DNA from: Dolichospermum planctonicum
GTDB lineage: Bacteria; Cyanobacteriota; Cyanobacteriia; Cyanobacteriales; Nostocaceae
Length of the DNA: 64,000 nt
Assembly (NCBI RefSeq): GCF_005402965.1
Contig: NZ_BJCF01000023.1
Span: forward strand, 1 to 64,000
Direction of reading: 5' to 3'
Position 1 is the stretch's first letter. Each line of letters starts with the position of its first letter. The position numbers and the translations under genes are program-made. The notes beneath the pieces were generated by a model that saw only the letters and a list, made by a program, of their open reading frames with translations, searched no databases and was not told the DNA's origin. Positions 24,405 to 34,125 of the stretch are shown here, one piece after another.

Positions 24405-26267
24405 TTAGACTTTTAAGAGGTTGTCAGTTGATCCGTCCTTCTTCAAAGCTAACCGGGCTAATCCATAACAAAGTAGGGCATTGACAAGAAGGAAGATTCG
24501 TGATAGATGAATATTTGCTAAACCCCAAACAGTAGGACTATAAATAGCGGTAACTGTTAAACAAGCTGCTATACCCAAAGTTGAACCAATAGCAAACCAT
24601 TTCCCAGTAGGATGTCCTAAAAATAAGGCTATCAACACAAAGGGAATTAAGACACTGGCAAAAAGAGGATTTAATGAGTCCGTTCCCTGTAAAGTGTTTC
24701 CTAGTTCGGGAATGGAACTACCTAAAAGCCGGAAAGGCCATTGGGGAAGATCAAAGATATAAATTCCTTTGAGGAAAAATAAGCCAGAACTACCAAAAAT
24801 CAAACCACTGGATAAAGACCAACTCCAAGCGAAGGGAAAATAAACCCGTAAAAACCAAGCCAGGAGATAAGAACCTATCACCATGAGTATTTTAGGCAAT
24901 AAAGCGATCGCACCGCCATCTATCCAAAAACCAGGATTTAGATAGCCGTTTTCTCGCAACCACCGGAAAAAGTCAGGAACGCTAATTATACCATCACTAG
25001 CTAATTTAACCGCTGCTTCGGCGTTAAGTTGTCCAGCCCCATAATAGTTTAAACCATCATCTTGAATAACTCTCGCTGACTGCTGGAGAACCTGTAAAAT
25101 TTCATTGGGTTCTTTAATTCCCAAAGCTTTAATTAATGCAGCTACACCCGCAACGTGGGGAGAAGCCATACTTGTTCCTTGCAGTCCGAGAAATAGACCC
25201 TCACCCTCTTCGTTAATAGTTTCTTGGAGAATTGTCCCAGTTTCACTACCACCAGGGGCGGAAATGTCCACACCTGCACCATAATTAGAATAAGATGCTC
25301 TTTCACCGTCAGGACCAAAAGCCGCAACACCGATAACATGAGGATAACGGGCAGGATAACTAACGCCATTAGTGTTTTCATTCCCAGCGGCGGCTATAAT
25401 AGTTACACCTTTATTATGAGCGTAATTAATCGCCTCCGCCATAAGTTGGCTTTCTCCACCACCACCTAAGCTCATATTAATTACATCTGCACCATTATCA
25501 GCGGCAAATTTGATAGCTTCAGCAATATCGGCTACTGTTCCTGCACCGTCAGCATTTAATACTTTTAGGGGCATAAGATTGGCTTCGTAGGCTACTCCCG
25601 CTACACCATAACTGTTATTAGTAGACTGGGCAACTGTACCAGCGACATGAGTTCCATGTCCATTGTCGTCTTGGGCTTGTTCTGTATCATTGACAAAATC
25701 ATAGCCTTTGACAAATTTGGTTTCATGTAAATCACGGACTTTAGTAATACCAGTATCAATGACAGCAACAGTGATACCACTACCTTTACTGCGTGTCCAA
25801 GCAGATTCTATACCGATTTTGTGTAAATTCCACTGTTTGCTATAATATTGATCATTGGGACCAATTAAAGAGGAATTTGGTTCTTTGTCGTTTTCTGGTG
25901 GTAGAATTTCCCCTAAGCGGGTGGTTTTATCTGTAGGTACAGTTTTGTAAATGTAATTGGGTTCGATAAATTCCGTAACTTTGACCAATGGGGATTTTTT
26001 TAAATCTGTGATTCTTTGGCGATCGCCTTTGATAATATATACATGATCTGCTGCTGAATATTTATTATCCAATTGGGGTGTAACATGATATTGTTGAGCG
26101 ATCGCTTGTAAATCCTTTTGAATGAGATTTTCTGCTATATCTTCCCGAAAATCCAGTAAAATTGTCTCAAATTCGCCTTTAACTGCGAGTCCCTGAAAAT
26201 GTAGAAATCCAAACACCGCAGTAGTCAGTCCCACAAAGAACAAGCAGAATAATATAAGTTTTTTCAT
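24405..26267 (-). CDS. Membrane-bound S8 (subtilisin-like) serine protease
   Basis: A 620-residue protein. It has an N-terminal hydrophobic anchor or signal (residues 4-23), a propeptide-like region to about 140, then a complete subtilase domain. Catalytic residues are D171 in VAVIDTGIT, H204 in DDNGHGTHVAGT and S366 in GTSMASPHVAG, with oxyanion N296 in AAAGNEN. After about residue 430 there are four or five hydrophobic segments (LMVIGSYLLAWFLRVYF, LIFGSSGLFFL, FASVLIPFVLIALFLG, IGSTLGIAACLTVTAIY, IFLLVNALLCYGLARLAL), so the C-terminus is embedded in the membrane. This points to a surface or periplasmic protease. Substrate unknown. It is monocistronic. Confidence 0.92.
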   Translation of the reverse strand: MKKLILFCLFFVGLTTAVFGFLHFQGLAVKGEFETILLDFREDIAENLIQKDLQAIAQQYHVTPQLDNKYSAADHVYIIKGDRQRITDLKKSPLVKVTEFIEPNYIYKTVPTDKTTRLGEILPPENDKEPNSSLIGPNDQYYSKQWNLHKIGIESAWTRSKGSGITVAVIDTGITKVRDLHETKFVKGYDFVNDTEQAQDDNGHGTHVAGTVAQSTNNSYGVAGVAYEANLMPLKVLNADGAGTVADIAEAIKFAADNGADVINMSLGGGGESQLMAEAINYAHNKGVTIIAAAGNENTNGVSYPARYPHVIGVAAFGPDGERASYSNYGAGVDISAPGGSETGTILQETINEEGEGLFLGLQGTSMASPHVAGVAALIKALGIKEPNEILQVLQQSARVIQDDGLNYYGAGQLNAEAAVKLASDGIISVPDFFRWLRENGYLNPGFWIDGGAIALLPKILMVIGSYLLAWFLRVYFPFAWSWSLSSGLIFGSSGLFFLKGIYIFDLPQWPFRLLGSSIPELGNTLQGTDSLNPLFASVLIPFVLIALFLGHPTGKWFAIGSTLGIAACLTVTAIYSPTVWGLANIHLSRIFLLVNALLCYGLARLALKKDGSTDNLLKV

Positions 26268-26486
26268 ATCCGCTGATCACCGCTTCTTGTCAGTTTGTTC
26301 ACTACGATAACTCATATTATGGTATTTTTGGGAAAATTTAGGCTATAGTTGCTGACAGGTAACGGGGTGAAATGTTTCTGGTTTTGGTGCATAGGGTGGT
26401 GAAAATTAATCGTTTGACATCAATTCCATGAATAATAGTCTAGACTAAATAATAAGAAAAATCACACAAATCACAGAAATCAAAGT

Positions 26487-26909
26487 ATGGAACGTGGTCT
26501 TTTATGGTTGCCTTTGTTAGTAGCATTTTTCTGGTTAGCGTGGCAAGGTTCACAGGAATATCAGAAACTTGAAGCTTATCGGATTTGGGCTGAAGAATTT
26601 GAACGAGCTAAATATGATATTTATGCTGTATTAGCTCAAAAAGGTAATGATATTACTTGGGGAAAACCAACAACTAAAGGACCAATTGCATTAGAAACTT
26701 TTTCTTTATTAGATGTTAAGGAAATTCGCTTTTTAGTGAATGGTAATGTGGTAGATATGGAAAATCCTCCGCAAAAAGGTAGAAAAATTGAATTGCAGTT
26801 TTTATTAACTAGTGATAAATCAATTTGTGTTCCTTTTACAGAAGTTCCCCTGGCCGCAAAATGGGGTAAATTTTTGCAAAGAACATTAGATACAGCAAGT
26901 TTAGCTTGA
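26487..26909 (+). CDS. Conserved small membrane-anchored protein of unknown function
   Basis: A 140-residue protein. It opens with a single transmembrane segment (LLWLPLLVAFFWLAWQG), then a soluble domain of about 115 residues with LETFSLLDVKEIRFLVNG and VPLAAKWGKFLQRTL. I do not recognise a named family. It is transcribed away from the S8 protease gene across 219 bp. Composition matches its neighbours. Confidence 0.6.
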   Translation: MERGLLWLPLLVAFFWLAWQGSQEYQKLEAYRIWAEEFERAKYDIYAVLAQKGNDITWGKPTTKGPIALETFSLLDVKEIRFLVNGNVVDMENPPQKGRKIELQFLLTSDKSICVPFTEVPLAAKWGKFLQRTLDTASLA

Positions 26910-26923
26910 GTGAGGTAAACTTT

Positions 26924-27067
26924 ATGCGGGCAAGATGCCCGCACCACAAGAGTTTTATTATTAATATTTGTACTTCATAATACCAGGAACTGCTTATGCG
27001 GGCAAGATGCCCGCACCACAAGAGTTTTATCATTAATATCTGTACTTCATAATACTGGGAACTGCTG
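26924..27067. repeat. 72-bp direct tandem duplication containing the GCGGGCAAGATGCCCGC repeat
   Basis: Two near-identical 72-bp units (26924-26995 and 26996-27067) each begin with ATGCGGGCAAGATGCCCGCA, a short palindrome, then CCACAAGAGTTTTAT. Only a few positions differ. A different hairpin (AACCCAC-GCAG-GTGGGTT) and GCGATTTCTAATCGC follow at about 27098-27146. Confidence 0.85.
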
Positions 27068-27160
27068 TATCTGTTGAAAATTAAATGTGGGTGTTTTGAA
27101 ACCCACGCAGGTGGGTTTTGCCTGTGTAGACGCGATTTCTAATCGCTCGAATGATGAACT

Positions 27161-28291
27161 TTAATAAATAACTGTTCCTAAACAATCTTTGATAAAATCA
27201 ATAATGATCTTAAAATCAACAAAATCATCAGCCTGTTTTCTTTGTTCACATATCCATGTACAAAATTTCTTTTTTTGAAATTCTTGAAATTTTTCCCCAT
27301 AACTTCTAGATTTGGTTTTCCATGAATAAAATTCTTCTGTAAATAAATGATCAGGAAATAGGTTTTCTATACCTTTTTTCACGTTTCGATTCTTTTGTTC
27401 AGGTATTGTCCTAATTTTCAATTTATCATGGTCTTCATTAGGTTTATGAGTATCACAATCATATAATAGTAATACTTTTCTAGTTAAGAATTTAGGGTTA
27501 GAAAGTAAAACATCTCTGGTATTTTTCAAACCACCATCACCAGTATTGATACTTTCACCTTTACCTATAGAAGCACCTACCCATTCAATATCAACTTGTG
27601 CTAAAATTTCCTTTTCTCCTAGTAATTCTAAGGCAGTTTTAATATAAATTGGGTCAGTTTCTCCCTCTGTTAAAACTAGAGGTTTAGTACCTTTTTCTAC
27701 AGTAGCTTGGACTTCATCTTTAACAGAATTTATTTTTTTACAATAGTCATAAAACATTCTTTGACCATGAACAGACATTAGATAACTACAGTAGTCTTCC
27801 CAAACTTGAACAGACCAATGATCTAGTGTTTCTCGAAGGTATTTATAAGTAGGATTTTCTGAGCCATAACGATATTTTAAAAACTCATCAGGATAACTAA
27901 CTTCTGTATGAGCCGGTATATTATGACGTGCCATTATTTCTAATAAATAAATTCCCTCTCCTTCCGACATTCTCAGGTGTTGAATGTCATAAGATAAATG
28001 AGCAGGATTAGAAGAATCTGCAACAACAATAATACAAAATCCTAAATATAAAGGATTAGGATTATTATATTCTCCTTTAAAATACCCTTTTTCAAACCCA
28101 TCAATAATACTTTGTGCTTGATTGTCTTCTCTAAGATTATCAGTCCACCAATCAGGAATTTTTTGTGTATCATTAAATCCACGACCACACATGACCCAAA
28201 AACTACCTACAATATTTTTGGGATATTCTTCAAGTAATGATATTGCTCTTATCCAATTAGCCATACCAATTTCAGGTAAATGCACTGTCAT
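27161..28291 (-). CDS. TOPRIM-domain protein of unknown function
   Basis: A 376-residue protein. The second half has a TOPRIM-like core: LVLTEGETDPIYIKTAL (205-221, acidic E209 and E211), then KVLLLYDCDTHKPN with the DxD pair at 278-280. This arrangement is seen in OLD-type nucleases, primases and several defence proteins. The first 190 residues (GSFWVMCGRGFND, HLSYDIQHLRMSEGEGIYLLEIMARH) are unfamiliar to me. No ATPase gene adjoins it, so it is not a normal OLD or Gabija pair. It is a single gene between repeat-rich DNA and coaBC. A role in nucleic-acid cleavage or defence is inference from the fold. Confidence 0.6.
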   Translation of the reverse strand: MTVHLPEIGMANWIRAISLLEEYPKNIVGSFWVMCGRGFNDTQKIPDWWTDNLREDNQAQSIIDGFEKGYFKGEYNNPNPLYLGFCIIVVADSSNPAHLSYDIQHLRMSEGEGIYLLEIMARHNIPAHTEVSYPDEFLKYRYGSENPTYKYLRETLDHWSVQVWEDYCSYLMSVHGQRMFYDYCKKINSVKDEVQATVEKGTKPLVLTEGETDPIYIKTALELLGEKEILAQVDIEWVGASIGKGESINTGDGGLKNTRDVLLSNPKFLTRKVLLLYDCDTHKPNEDHDKLKIRTIPEQKNRNVKKGIENLFPDHLFTEEFYSWKTKSRSYGEKFQEFQKKKFCTWICEQRKQADDFVDFKIIIDFIKDCLGTVIY

Positions 28292-28333
28292 TTTTAAATG
28301 TCCTGGTAAAAATAAAAATGTGATTTTATTCTA

Positions 28334-29545
28334 TTAAACAACAAAATCAAACAAATAATGCGCCATTTCTAATTTAGAACAAGTGGGAATTTCCACCTCT
28401 CTCCCTTCTTTATCTAAAAACACCGCTTGATTATGATCACTCCCAAAACCACTATCAACTTGATCAATAGGATTTGCGACAATTGCATCTAATTTCTTTT
28501 TTTGCAATTTTTCCCGCGCTGGCTTGACAATATCCCCGGTTTGTGCTGCAAAACCAATTAAGTATTGATGGGGTTGTTTACGGTTGCCGATTTCCGCGAC
28601 AATATCCGGTACTGGTATCAATGGTAAATTTTCGGGGAGCGATCGCTTGGGCAATTTTTCGGTACTATAATCTCTAGGTTTGACATCTGCAACGGCCGCT
28701 GACATAATAATTATATCTGCGTTGAGTAACTGATTTAACATGACTTGCTGCATCTCTTCTGAGGTAATTACGGGAATTGCTTCTACTCCTAAAGGTACTT
28801 CCCAACTTGCTGGACAATGTACCAATATTACTTTTGCACCTCGGTGTAGTGCAGCCTGTGCCAATGCTAAACCCATTTTACCAGTTGAGGGATTGCCAAT
28901 AAATCGCACCGGATCTAAATATTCTCGCGTTCCCCCAGCACTGATTAAAACCTCTTTCCCCACTAAATCTCTTTTTCCTTGGGTGTATAATAAGGATTGA
29001 ATATAAATAAATATTTCTGCGGCTTCTGCCATTCTACCAGCACCAATGCGATCGCAAGCCAACAACCCAGAACCAGTTTCCATACCATAAAATCTGCTAT
29101 CTGTCAATAGCTGCCGCCAATTTCTTTGTACTGCTACCTGTTCCCACATATCTGTATTCATTGCTGGTGCTAACAATACGGGACAAGTAGAAGCGAGAAC
29201 AGTATTTGTTAATAAATTATCCGCCATTCCATAAGCTAACTTAGCCAAAGTATTAGCAGTTAAAGGCGCGATAACAATTAAATCAGCCCATTCCCCCAAC
29301 TCGATATGTAAAGGACGAGTATAAATTGGTTGCCAAAAATCATCATCTGTATAAGCTTGATGGCGCGATAAAGTTGCTAAAGTTAAAGGAGTGATAAATT
29401 CTTGGGCAGATTTAGTGAGAATAATTCGCAATTCCACCCCAGACTTAAACAGTGTAGAAACCAACTCACAAACCTTATAGGCGGCGATACCACCGCCTAC
29501 AGCAATGAGGACTCGTTTGGATTTAAAATTAGGAGATGATGGCAT
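28334..29545 (-). CDS. coaBC: Bifunctional phosphopantothenoylcysteine decarboxylase/phosphopantothenate-cysteine ligase
   Basis: About 403 residues. The N-terminal flavin-dependent CoaC half has [13 protein letters not shown], the substrate motif [11 protein letters not shown] and the active-site flap [13 protein letters not shown]. The C-terminal CoaB half has [20 protein letters not shown] with [16 protein letters not shown] and the K-rich KLPKR. It makes 4'-phosphopantetheine in coenzyme A synthesis. I place the start at the ATG 29545 (MPSSPNF); a TTG 18 bp upstream is less likely. It fits with the pantoate ligase gene at 44.9 kb, though the two are not linked. Confidence 0.95.
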   Translation of the reverse strand: MPSSPNFKSKRVLIAVGGGIAAYKVCELVSTLFKSGVELRIILTKSAQEFITPLTLATLSRHQAYTDDDFWQPIYTRPLHIELGEWADLIVIAPLTANTLAKLAYGMADNLLTNTVLASTCPVLLAPAMNTDMWEQVAVQRNWRQLLTDSRFYGMETGSGLLACDRIGAGRMAEAAEIFIYIQSLLYTQGKRDLVGKEVLISAGGTREYLDPVRFIGNPSTGKMGLALAQAALHRGAKVILVHCPASWEVPLGVEAIPVITSEEMQQVMLNQLLNADIIIMSAAVADVKPRDYSTEKLPKRSLPENLPLIPVPDIVAEIGNRKQPHQYLIGFAAQTGDIVKPAREKLQKKKLDAIVANPIDQVDSGFGSDHNQAVFLDKEGREVEIPTCSKLEMAHYLFDFVV

Positions 29546-29623
29546 TTTCGGATAATATCTCAATTACTTGAGATTTTAAAACGTTCTACCAATCTAAAAT
29601 CCAAAATCTAAAATCTAAAATTT

Positions 29624-29836
29624 TTAGCCTTCGTCGTAGGGTTCTAAATCTAAGAGGTGAATATAGGCTTCAACTAACTCTGGACGCTGGAAAGCAATTG
29701 CCCGCAGTAGATGCCAATCATTTAAACCCTCAAAAGCATGACTATAGTTATCTAATTCCAGACGTGTAGCCAAATCTTGTACCTCTGTCGCTGTCATAGC
29801 AGAAATTTCTGTTTTGGAAATGCTTAGAGTTTTCAT
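29624..29836 (-). CDS. DUF2555 family protein
   Basis: A 70-residue acidic cyanobacterial protein with the conserved segment GLNDWHLLRAIAFQRPELVE and ending LDLEPYDEG. The start at 29836 (MKTLSIS) has a strong GGGAGGGG ribosome site before it; an upstream frame to 29863 would run through that site. The function of the family is unknown. It lies between coaBC and the esterase gene on the same strand. Confidence 0.8.
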   Translation of the reverse strand: MKTLSISKTEISAMTATEVQDLATRLELDNYSHAFEGLNDWHLLRAIAFQRPELVEAYIHLLDLEPYDEG

Positions 29837-29981
29837 AATGCTTGCCCCTCCCTTTTGCAGCACTTACATTCAGCTTAGGGTGGAGTTGCTTCCACCTGAT
29901 CTATCTTACTCATTAACGAGCATTAAATTTGTAAAAATTTTTCTGATTTTTCCAGAATTTGCAAAATTTTTGTAACTAGAG

Positions 29982-30608
29982 TTAACCAATTGTCTTGACA
30001 ACAAAGGTTCTTAGTGCTTCTAACATTGGTAAATTAATTTCATGTCCCATTTCAAATTCATGGTACTCCACTGCTACCCCTAGAGATTTTGCCATGTCTC
30101 TGGACTTAATGGCCGCTTGTAGGGGAACTACTTCATCCTTTGTTCCGTGCATAATTAGCGTAGGTGGAAAATTGCCTGGATTAAGCGTTGCTACGCTAGG
30201 ATGTGGATATCCACTCATCACAACTAAACCAGCCAATGGTAAGCTTAATCCTACATCTAAAGTCATTGCCCCACCTTGAGAAAATCCACTCAAAATTGTG
30301 CGTGATAAAGGTATGCCTGTATTAGTTTCTAAAGATTGCAACCAATCTATGAGTAGTTGTTTGCTTTCTACTAATCCAGCATACATATTTTCTGTCCGCA
30401 AGTCATACCATGCCCTACCTGTGTCAGCATGAGGATAGGGATAGGGAGCATTTGGTAGTAAAAATTCGTAATCTGGTAAATTGATATAAGGAATCAAAGA
30501 TGCCACATCTTGAGCATTTGCGCCCCAACCATGTAAAGTAACGATTAAGGCTTTTGGTGTTTGTTTCGCTGGTGGAGAAACCCTAATAAAATCTAATACT
30601 GGAGTCAT
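29982..30608 (-). CDS. Alpha/beta hydrolase, carboxylesterase/phospholipase type
   Basis: About 208 residues. It has VTLHGWGANAQDVASL near the N-terminus, the nucleophile serine in LSGFSQGGAMTLDVG, an acidic residue in IMHGTKDEVVPL and a histidine in FEMGHEINLP. These form a complete Ser-Asp-His triad of the YpfH/carboxylesterase family. It probably hydrolyses short-chain esters in the cytosol. The start is taken as the ATG 30608 (MTPVLDF) rather than the TTG at 30623. It is divergent from purH. Confidence 0.88.
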   Translation of the reverse strand: MTPVLDFIRVSPPAKQTPKALIVTLHGWGANAQDVASLIPYINLPDYEFLLPNAPYPYPHADTGRAWYDLRTENMYAGLVESKQLLIDWLQSLETNTGIPLSRTILSGFSQGGAMTLDVGLSLPLAGLVVMSGYPHPSVATLNPGNFPPTLIMHGTKDEVVPLQAAIKSRDMAKSLGVAVEYHEFEMGHEINLPMLEALRTFVVKTIG

Positions 30609-30730
30609 GGATAATTGAGTCAAGAATCAACTTCTATCCAGTATACCGCTGATCTAGGCCGCATTTCTGACCACTCTTTAGGTAAAATACTCTTCTGTTT
30701 GTAATTTAGTCCAAAGGAATCTGGGGAATT

Positions 30731-32254
30731 ATGGCGCGTTTAGCCCTGCTGAGTGTATCTAATAAAACTGGTATTGGGGATTTAGCCCGGAGTTTGGTTG
30801 AAGAATTTGGCTTTGATATCATCAGTAGTGGAGGAACAGCCAAAACCCTCAAAGATGCAGGAATACCAGTTACTAAGGTTTCTGATTATACAGGTTCGCC
30901 AGAAATTTTAGGCGGTCGAGTCAAAACTCTTCATCCTCGCATTCATGGCGGTATTTTAGCACGGCGGGATATGGAAGAGGATATCATAGACCTGGAAAAT
31001 AACCAAATTCGACCCATTGATTTGGTGGTGGTTAATCTTTATCCGTTTACGGAAACCATTGCTAAACCGGGTGTTACCTTAGCTGACGCTGTGGAACAAA
31101 TTGATATTGGGGGTCCGGCAATGTTAAGGGCTGCTGCTAAAAATTACGCCCATTTAACGGTATTATGCGATCCTGCTCAATATGGGGAGTATTTACAAGA
31201 ATTACGCCAAAATGAAGTAGTTTCTTTAGAGTTTCGCCAAAAATGCGCTTTAAAGGGCTTTTCCCACACTGCTAGTTATGATCATGCCATAGCATCTTAT
31301 TTAGCTGGTACGCAAACACAAGAATTTACTCTTGCTGGGACACAAATTCAATCTTTACGCTATGGGGAAAATCCCCACCAACCGGCAGCCTGGTATCAAA
31401 CTGGCAGTGAAACTACTGGTTGGGCAGCGGCCACTAAACTGCAAGGGAAGGAACTCAGCTATAATAATTTGGTAGATTTGGAAGCCGCACGGCGGATAAT
31501 TGCTGAGTTTACCGATAGTCCGGCAGCGACAATTATTAAACACACTAACCCCTGTGGAACTGCGGAAGCAACCAACATTTTCGATGCTTATCAAAAGGCT
31601 TTTAATGCCGATTCTACTTCGGCTTTTGGGGGAATTGTGGCTTTAAATCGTCCTCTTGATGCGGCAACGGCAACGGAGTTAACAAAGACATTCTTAGAAT
31701 GCGTAGTTGTTCCCGGTTGTGACGCAGCAGCCCAAGAGATATTAACTAAAAAGGGCAATGTCCGCCTTTTGATTTTACCAGACTTGTTGACTGGACCGAA
31801 AGAAACTGTAAAAGCGATCGCTGGTGGGTTTTTAGTCCAATCTGCTGATGATATCATTGCTGATCCTACTCAATGGCAAGTTGTCACCGAACGTCAACCT
31901 ACTCCCCAGGAGTTAGGGGAATTATTATTTGCTTGGAAGGTGTGTAAGCACGTCAAGTCAAATGCTATTGTAATTACAAGCGATCGCACTACATTAGGTA
32001 TTGGTGCTGGACAAATGAACCGCGTCGGTTCAACAAAAATCGCTATTGCCCAAGCCGGAGAAAAAGCCCAAGGTGCATTTTTAGCCAGTGACGGTTTCTT
32101 CCCCTTCGATGATACCATTCGCGCTGCCGCTGCTGCTGGCATTACTGCCATTGTCCAGCCGGGGGGAAGTCTTCGAGATAAAGATTCTATCAAGGCCGCT
32201 AATGAACTAGGCTTACTCATGGTTATAACTGGTGTCCGGCACTTTTTACATTAG
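30731..32254 (+). CDS. purH: Bifunctional AICAR formyltransferase/IMP cyclohydrolase
   Basis: A 507-residue enzyme for the last two steps of purine biosynthesis. The N-terminal MGS-like IMP cyclohydrolase domain has SSGGTAKTLKDAGIPVT, YTGSPEILGGRVKTLHP and HGGILARRD. The C-terminal AICAR transformylase has LRYGENPHQPAAWY, the catalytic-region KHTNPCGTA, SAFGGIVALNRP and the end PGGSLRDKDSIKAANE. Length and motifs are standard. A short leader containing CAAAGGAATCTGGGG precedes the ATG. Confidence 0.97.
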   Translation: MARLALLSVSNKTGIGDLARSLVEEFGFDIISSGGTAKTLKDAGIPVTKVSDYTGSPEILGGRVKTLHPRIHGGILARRDMEEDIIDLENNQIRPIDLVVVNLYPFTETIAKPGVTLADAVEQIDIGGPAMLRAAAKNYAHLTVLCDPAQYGEYLQELRQNEVVSLEFRQKCALKGFSHTASYDHAIASYLAGTQTQEFTLAGTQIQSLRYGENPHQPAAWYQTGSETTGWAAATKLQGKELSYNNLVDLEAARRIIAEFTDSPAATIIKHTNPCGTAEATNIFDAYQKAFNADSTSAFGGIVALNRPLDAATATELTKTFLECVVVPGCDAAAQEILTKKGNVRLLILPDLLTGPKETVKAIAGGFLVQSADDIIADPTQWQVVTERQPTPQELGELLFAWKVCKHVKSNAIVITSDRTTLGIGAGQMNRVGSTKIAIAQAGEKAQGAFLASDGFFPFDDTIRAAAAAGITAIVQPGGSLRDKDSIKAANELGLLMVITGVRHFLH

Positions 32255-32338
32255 TTTTACCTTGGAAAAACAATTTCCAAAATTGTTGTCTAAGGTACTT
32301 GCCATTTAATTGAAATAGTGATAAGTTATATTTGTGTG

Positions 32339-32400
32339 TGAGGAGAAAACTCAAAAAGCGTCTGGGGTGGAAACACGGCAACACTCCCGGACGCTTTTTG
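32339..32400 (+). ncRNA. Putative Yfr2-family small RNA (or purH terminator)
   Basis: A strong stem pairs CAAAAAGCGTC (32352-32362) with GACGCTTTTTG (32390-32400) and closes a loop containing GTGGAAACACGGCAACAC. GGAAACA is, as I recall, the conserved loop motif of the cyanobacterial Yfr2 RNA family, and the length of about 60 nt fits. A possible -10 box TATATT is at 32327-32332. The alternative is a plain Rho-independent terminator of purH, 85 bp downstream of its stop. Confidence 0.45.
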
Positions 32401-33022
32401 ATTTCAATTTTATTTCATTTCCAAAATTTTCTTTAGGCATGAGTCATGAATTACCCCTAATTTCCCTATTTTCTGCCTAAGTCCTAAGTTCGCGCTTTTG
32501 CGATTTTATGCTAAATATAATTCATACCGCCATTATCCAAGACCTAAAAAACTCAGAAAATATAGAAAAAATATATTTCCCCGTTAACAAAATGCTCGCT
32601 TCATCTGCAAAACCTATATTTCCAGAAATGTTGCATTCATGATCTAACGTTTTGGCAATTTGGCAGACAATAATTTTAGTTTCAGGTTTTAATGGAATAT
32701 CAACAGGGTGAGTGGGAAAGTTGAGCAGTTTTGATGTAGGGATTTATCCCAGCACTGAAGAACTCTAAACTCAATCACAATTGATAGATAAGCTGCTGTC
32801 AAACACTCTATAAACATTGCTAGATTAAAATCATAGCCATGATTCATGTCTTAACAGCAACTAACCAAGAATTGCACAGAGAAGACAGAGAATATATAGT
32901 ATTTCACCGATTGCTTAGTAAACAAACGGAATTGTTCAGTCCGAAATTGAACTGTATGAGTACAAAATAACTTAAAAATGGTTGGATTGTGAAAAAAGTA
33001 ACAAAAGTTAATAATTTAGTTC
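32401..33022. other. Intergenic region, no gene seen
   Basis: About 620 bp with many stops in all frames and no clear repeat. It may hold regulatory DNA, but nothing specific is supported. Confidence 0.4.
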
Positions 33023-33403
33023 TTAATCACGAAGCATTTGGGAAATAATTGCATCTGCCTGTAATCTTTTGTAAGTCAAGTGAACTAAATTAGCTTCATC
33101 TAATTGCCCACAAAGGTAGCAAGCTAAACTAAGAGCATCTAATAGCATCAAAGTGGTAATGCCTTCTGCTGCTAAAGATGATATATATTCGGAAACGCCT
33201 TTAGCACAAGTTGTTGCTGGCATTAGCACTAGTAGCAAACGTAAACAGTCTGTTGATGCCATCATGCCATCTAATTCATGTGTTTGAGTGGCTAACTGAA
33301 CAATACCAAGAACGATTTGATTCGGGGAAATACCTTCTTTCATGAGTAAAGCAAAGAAGGAAGTTAAATGACATGGGGTGCTGTGATCAAGCTTGATATT
33401 CAT
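33023..33403 (-). CDS. Hypothetical helical protein
   Basis: About 126 residues from the ATG at 33403 (MNIKLDHSTPCHLTS). A TTG-started frame to 33469 would add 22 residues and seems less likely. The protein is predicted to be mostly helical, with LLVLMPATTCAKGVSEYISSL and DALSLACYLCGQLDEANLVHL. I do not recognise the family. It stands alone in a large non-coding stretch, so it could also be a relic, but the composition is protein-like. Confidence 0.5.
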   Translation of the reverse strand: MNIKLDHSTPCHLTSFFALLMKEGISPNQIVLGIVQLATQTHELDGMMASTDCLRLLLVLMPATTCAKGVSEYISSLAAEGITTLMLLDALSLACYLCGQLDEANLVHLTYKRLQADAIISQMLRD

Positions 33404-34125
33404 AGTGCTTATTAAAATCAGTGTAACAATAATCAGAGATTTTTTGACTAATCCGGAAAAATCTCTCAAAAGTTTTTGGTTTTTTTTCCGTGAGATTCCA
33501 GAATCTTTTAACAGATGTCACCCCAACTTGTCAATTTGAGTTTTTAGAGAACTCCACACAACAGTGCAGAATTTAACTCATATTTCCGTATCCCCTGATA
33601 CTGTAAATCAACTTACTCCTTTACTGTTCGTCTTGCATCTTGTAACACCAAGTAAGTCAGGTGATTTTTGGGCTGTACCAAATAAACTATTTTTGATGAA
33701 TTTGATTAAATTTATCAACCAAATTAGTAGTTTATGTAACCGACAAAAGGCGTTTGCTGCAAGTAAAGTAAGATAGACGGTTTTGTGTTTAGTTGATCAG
33801 ACGCAGTAAACAATAAATTGGAGAATCTTTACCTAATGTTGATACCCAACGGTGGTAAAGACAAATTACATCTAATATTTCTGGATGTAAACGTCTGAAA
33901 CCGGGAAAAAATAATTGTCAGATTGGCTGGATTTTACATAAGCTATTATATAGTTATACTTTTATTTATACTTCTCAATAAAGATTAAAGCAAATTCGAT
34001 ATATATCAACGGTTTTTTATGTACGCTGATGCTAGAGCTAGATTAACAAGCAAAGTAGATACTGGCATTTTTGGTAGCATAATAGTAGATTACACTAGGA
34101 ACTATATTTTTGGAAAAAAATCTGT
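33404..34125. other. Intergenic region, no gene supported
   Basis: About 720 bp with weak frames only (a 70-codon GTG-started frame at 33564 and a 40-codon frame at 34018). The last 60 bp before 34126 contain AT-rich promoter-like DNA. Confidence 0.4.

Noticed and set aside
26636-27033. Minus-strand frames containing ARISSS/CGHLA-type peptides
   Set aside because: They translate the 72-bp tandem repeat and the antisense of the gene at 26487.
33564-33776. 70-codon plus-strand frame with GTG start
   Set aside because: No ribosome site, no recognisable pattern, odd composition; likely chance.
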